This document shows, piece after piece, positions 62,787 through 64,000 of a DNA stretch of 64,000 bases. Numbering within the stretch: the first letter of the stretch is position 1; every line of letters begins with the position of its first letter. The position numbers and the translations under genes were made by a program. This stretch comes from Streptomyces sp. NBC_01497 (GTDB taxonomy: Bacteria > Actinomycetota > Actinomycetes > Streptomycetales > Streptomycetaceae), in assembly GCF_036250695.1 (NCBI RefSeq), contig NZ_CP109427.1, forward strand, positions 5,146,001 through 5,210,000, given 5' to 3'. Under the pieces are notes generated by a model, which worked only from the letters and a program-made list of their open reading frames with translations, had not been told where the DNA came from and did no database searches.

Positions 62787-63794
62787 ATGGACCTCGACGT
62801 CTTCGTCACAGCCCACCGGGCCGAGTGGGAACGCCTGGACCTCCTTCTTCGCCGCGGCCGCCGCCTCACCGGTGCGGAGGCGGACGAACTCGTCGCCCTC
62901 TACCAGCGCGCTGCGACCCACCTCTCGCTGATCCAGTCGTCGGCACCCGACCCGATGCTGACGGCCCGGCTCACCCAGCTCGTCGCCCGCGCACGCGCCA
63001 CGGTGACCGGCGTACGGCGTGCCTCCTGGCGGGACGCCGTCCACTTCCTCACCGAGGGGTTCCCGGCCGCGGTCTACCGGGCCCGCCACTGGTGGGTGCC
63101 GACGGCGCTGGTGTCCGTACTGCTCACGGTCGTCATGGGCTGGTGGATCGCCCACCACCCGGATGTGCAGGCCGCCATCGGGGCCCCGTCCGAGCTCCGG
63201 CAGATGACGCGGCCGGGCGGCGAGTACGAGACGTACTACTCCAGCCACCCGGAGGCCTCGTTCGCGGCGCAGGTGTGGACGAACAACGCCGAAGCGGCGG
63301 GCCTGTGCCTGGTGCTGGGGGCGTTCCTCTGTCTGCCGGTGGTCTGGATCCTGTTCACCAACGTGCTGAACCTCGCGGTCGGCGCGGGACTCATGACGTC
63401 CGCGGGCCGGCTGGACACCTTCCTCGCGCTGGTGCTGCCCCACGGACTGCTCGAACTCACGGCGGTGTTCGTCGCGGCGGGTACGGGCCTGCGCCTCGGC
63501 TGGACCGTGGTCGATCCGGGCCCGCTGCCACGCAGGACCGCTTTGGCGCAGCAGGGGAGAGCGGCGCTGGGTATGGCCGTAGGACTCGCGCTGGTGCTGT
63601 TCGTGTCGGGCTCGATCGAAGGATTCGTCACGCCGTCCGGCTTGCCGACATGGGCCCGCGTCTCCATCGGCGTCCTCGTCGAACTCGCCTTTCTCACCTA
63701 TGTGTACGTGCTCGGCGGCAGGGCCGCGCGGGCCGGCGAGACCGGTGACGTGGAGATGACCGGCCGGAGCGCCGAACTCCCCGTCGCCGCCTGA
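62787..63794 (+). CDS. Stage II sporulation protein M family membrane protein
   Basis: This 335-residue protein has a cytoplasmic helical N-terminus (VFVTAHRAEWERLDLLLRRG, about 1-95) followed by about five hydrophobic helices with the SpoIIM-like WTNNAEAAGLCLVLGAFLCLPVVWILFTNVLNLAVGAGL and LPHGLLELTAVFVAAGTGLRLGW. SpoIIM aids engulfment in Bacillus endospores; Streptomyces does not make endospores, so this relative has another, unknown envelope role. It is last before the strong promoters at the window edge. Confidence 0.88.
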   Translation: MDLDVFVTAHRAEWERLDLLLRRGRRLTGAEADELVALYQRAATHLSLIQSSAPDPMLTARLTQLVARARATVTGVRRASWRDAVHFLTEGFPAAVYRARHWWVPTALVSVLLTVVMGWWIAHHPDVQAAIGAPSELRQMTRPGGEYETYYSSHPEASFAAQVWTNNAEAAGLCLVLGAFLCLPVVWILFTNVLNLAVGAGLMTSAGRLDTFLALVLPHGLLELTAVFVAAGTGLRLGWTVVDPGPLPRRTALAQQGRAALGMAVGLALVLFVSGSIEGFVTPSGLPTWARVSIGVLVELAFLTYVYVLGGRAARAGETGDVEMTGRSAELPVAA

Positions 63795-63847
63795 TGTGCA
63801 CCCGACCCTCCTGACCTGTTACTCTCATCCGCACCCCAGGAAAACTG

Positions 63848-63876
63848 TTGACGCAGTCGCATGGGGGCAGTAGATT
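63848..63876 (+). promoter_or_regulatory. Strong housekeeping promoter 1 at the window edge
   Basis: TTGACG (63848-63853), exactly 17 bp, TAGATT (63871-63876) closely matches the HrdB consensus. It reads out of the window with no gene start before the edge, consistent with a long untranslated leader such as that of an rRNA operon. Confidence 0.7.
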
Positions 63877-63898
63877 TGGATGGTTGCCCGGGGGCCGT

Positions 63899-63928
63899 TT
63901 GGACGGTCCGTGCGACAGGCGCTAATAT
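63899..63928 (+). promoter_or_regulatory. Strong housekeeping promoter 2 at the window edge
   Basis: TTGGAC (63899-63904), 18 bp, TAATAT (63923-63928) is a second close HrdB match about 50 bp downstream of the first. A palindrome GGAATTGAATTCC follows at 63946-63958, and TTCGAA occurs twice in the last 30 bases. Tandem promoters of this kind are known for Streptomyces rrn operons. Confidence 0.65.
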
Positions 63929-64000
63929 CTACGAGGCTCACGCAGGGAATTGAATTCCTAGCGGGCCATTCGATTCGAAACTCAGACACTTCGAACGCTG

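Overview
This window is chromosomal DNA from a Streptomyces or a very close relative. The base composition is very GC-rich with strong GC3 bias, GTG and TTG starts are common, genes are joined by 4-bp ATGA/GTGA overlaps, and many convergent gene pairs end in long perfect GC hairpins. It encodes an 87-residue WhiB of the Streptomyces developmental type. It also carries an anti-sigma ATPase / XRE-DUF5753 / DUF397 trio and a SigB-family partner-switching module, both typical of the genus. I see no insertion sequence, prophage, CRISPR array, tRNA or rRNA gene. Most of the window is core chromosome.

Layout. 1-3.2 kb: the end of an unknown gene, then a translationally coupled purK-purE-dipeptidase operon on the minus strand. 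3.3-6.6 kb: a GtrA-like membrane protein and a response regulator/histidine kinase pair whose genes are separated by 536 bp. 7-8.5 kb: a POT peptide transporter with a palindrome and a terminator-like hairpin in its leader. 8.8-11.2 kb: an anti-sigma ATPase, an anti-anti-sigma STAS protein and a SigB-family sigma factor. 11.5-19.7 kb: regulators and small enzymes, including an IMPase-like protein, a double Lrp/AsnC regulator, a DegT aminotransferase plus flippase pair, a methyltransferase, the ATPase/XRE/DUF397 trio, a VOC protein and a CGNR regulator.

19.7-35.4 kb is a cell-envelope region. It holds UDP-glucose dehydrogenase, five LytR-CpsA-Psr (LCP) proteins, a GT2 glycosyltransferase, a TIGR03089 protein and a mannose-1-phosphate guanylyltransferase-like enzyme; an acyl-CoA dehydrogenase is embedded in it. 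35.8-40 kb: a HhH-GPD DNA glycosylase, the F420 genes fbiA-fbiB and a cysteine-dioxygenase-like cupin. 40.9-50.5 kb: whiB, a 1402-residue membrane glycosyltransferase coupled to a DUF5719 protein, a zincin-like protein that has lost HExxH, a DUF3499 protein and manB. 50.6-53.7 kb: a divergent MFS/LysR pair. 53.9-60.9 kb: Trm112-like protein, SIS protein, manA, a cation efflux protein and ahcY. 61-64 kb: a hypothetical protein, an RDD protein, a SpoIIM-like protein and two strong housekeeping-type promoters reading out of the window.

How the genes fit together. ManA, ManB and the ManC-like enzyme together would convert fructose-6-phosphate to GDP-mannose. UDP-glucose dehydrogenase would supply UDP-glucuronate. 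The glycosyltransferases and LCP proteins would assemble glycopolymers and attach them to peptidoglycan. From memory, the order ahcY, manA, SIS, manB, DUF3499, zincin, whiB, fbiA, fbiB, manC, LCP, TIGR03089, purE, purK, gtrA resembles the Mycobacterium tuberculosis block Rv3248c-Rv3277. This looks like an old actinobacterial core neighbourhood that Streptomyces has expanded, most visibly in the LCP genes. Several intergenic regions carry tandem repeats with no coding signal. All function calls rest on motif recognition by eye, without database searches.
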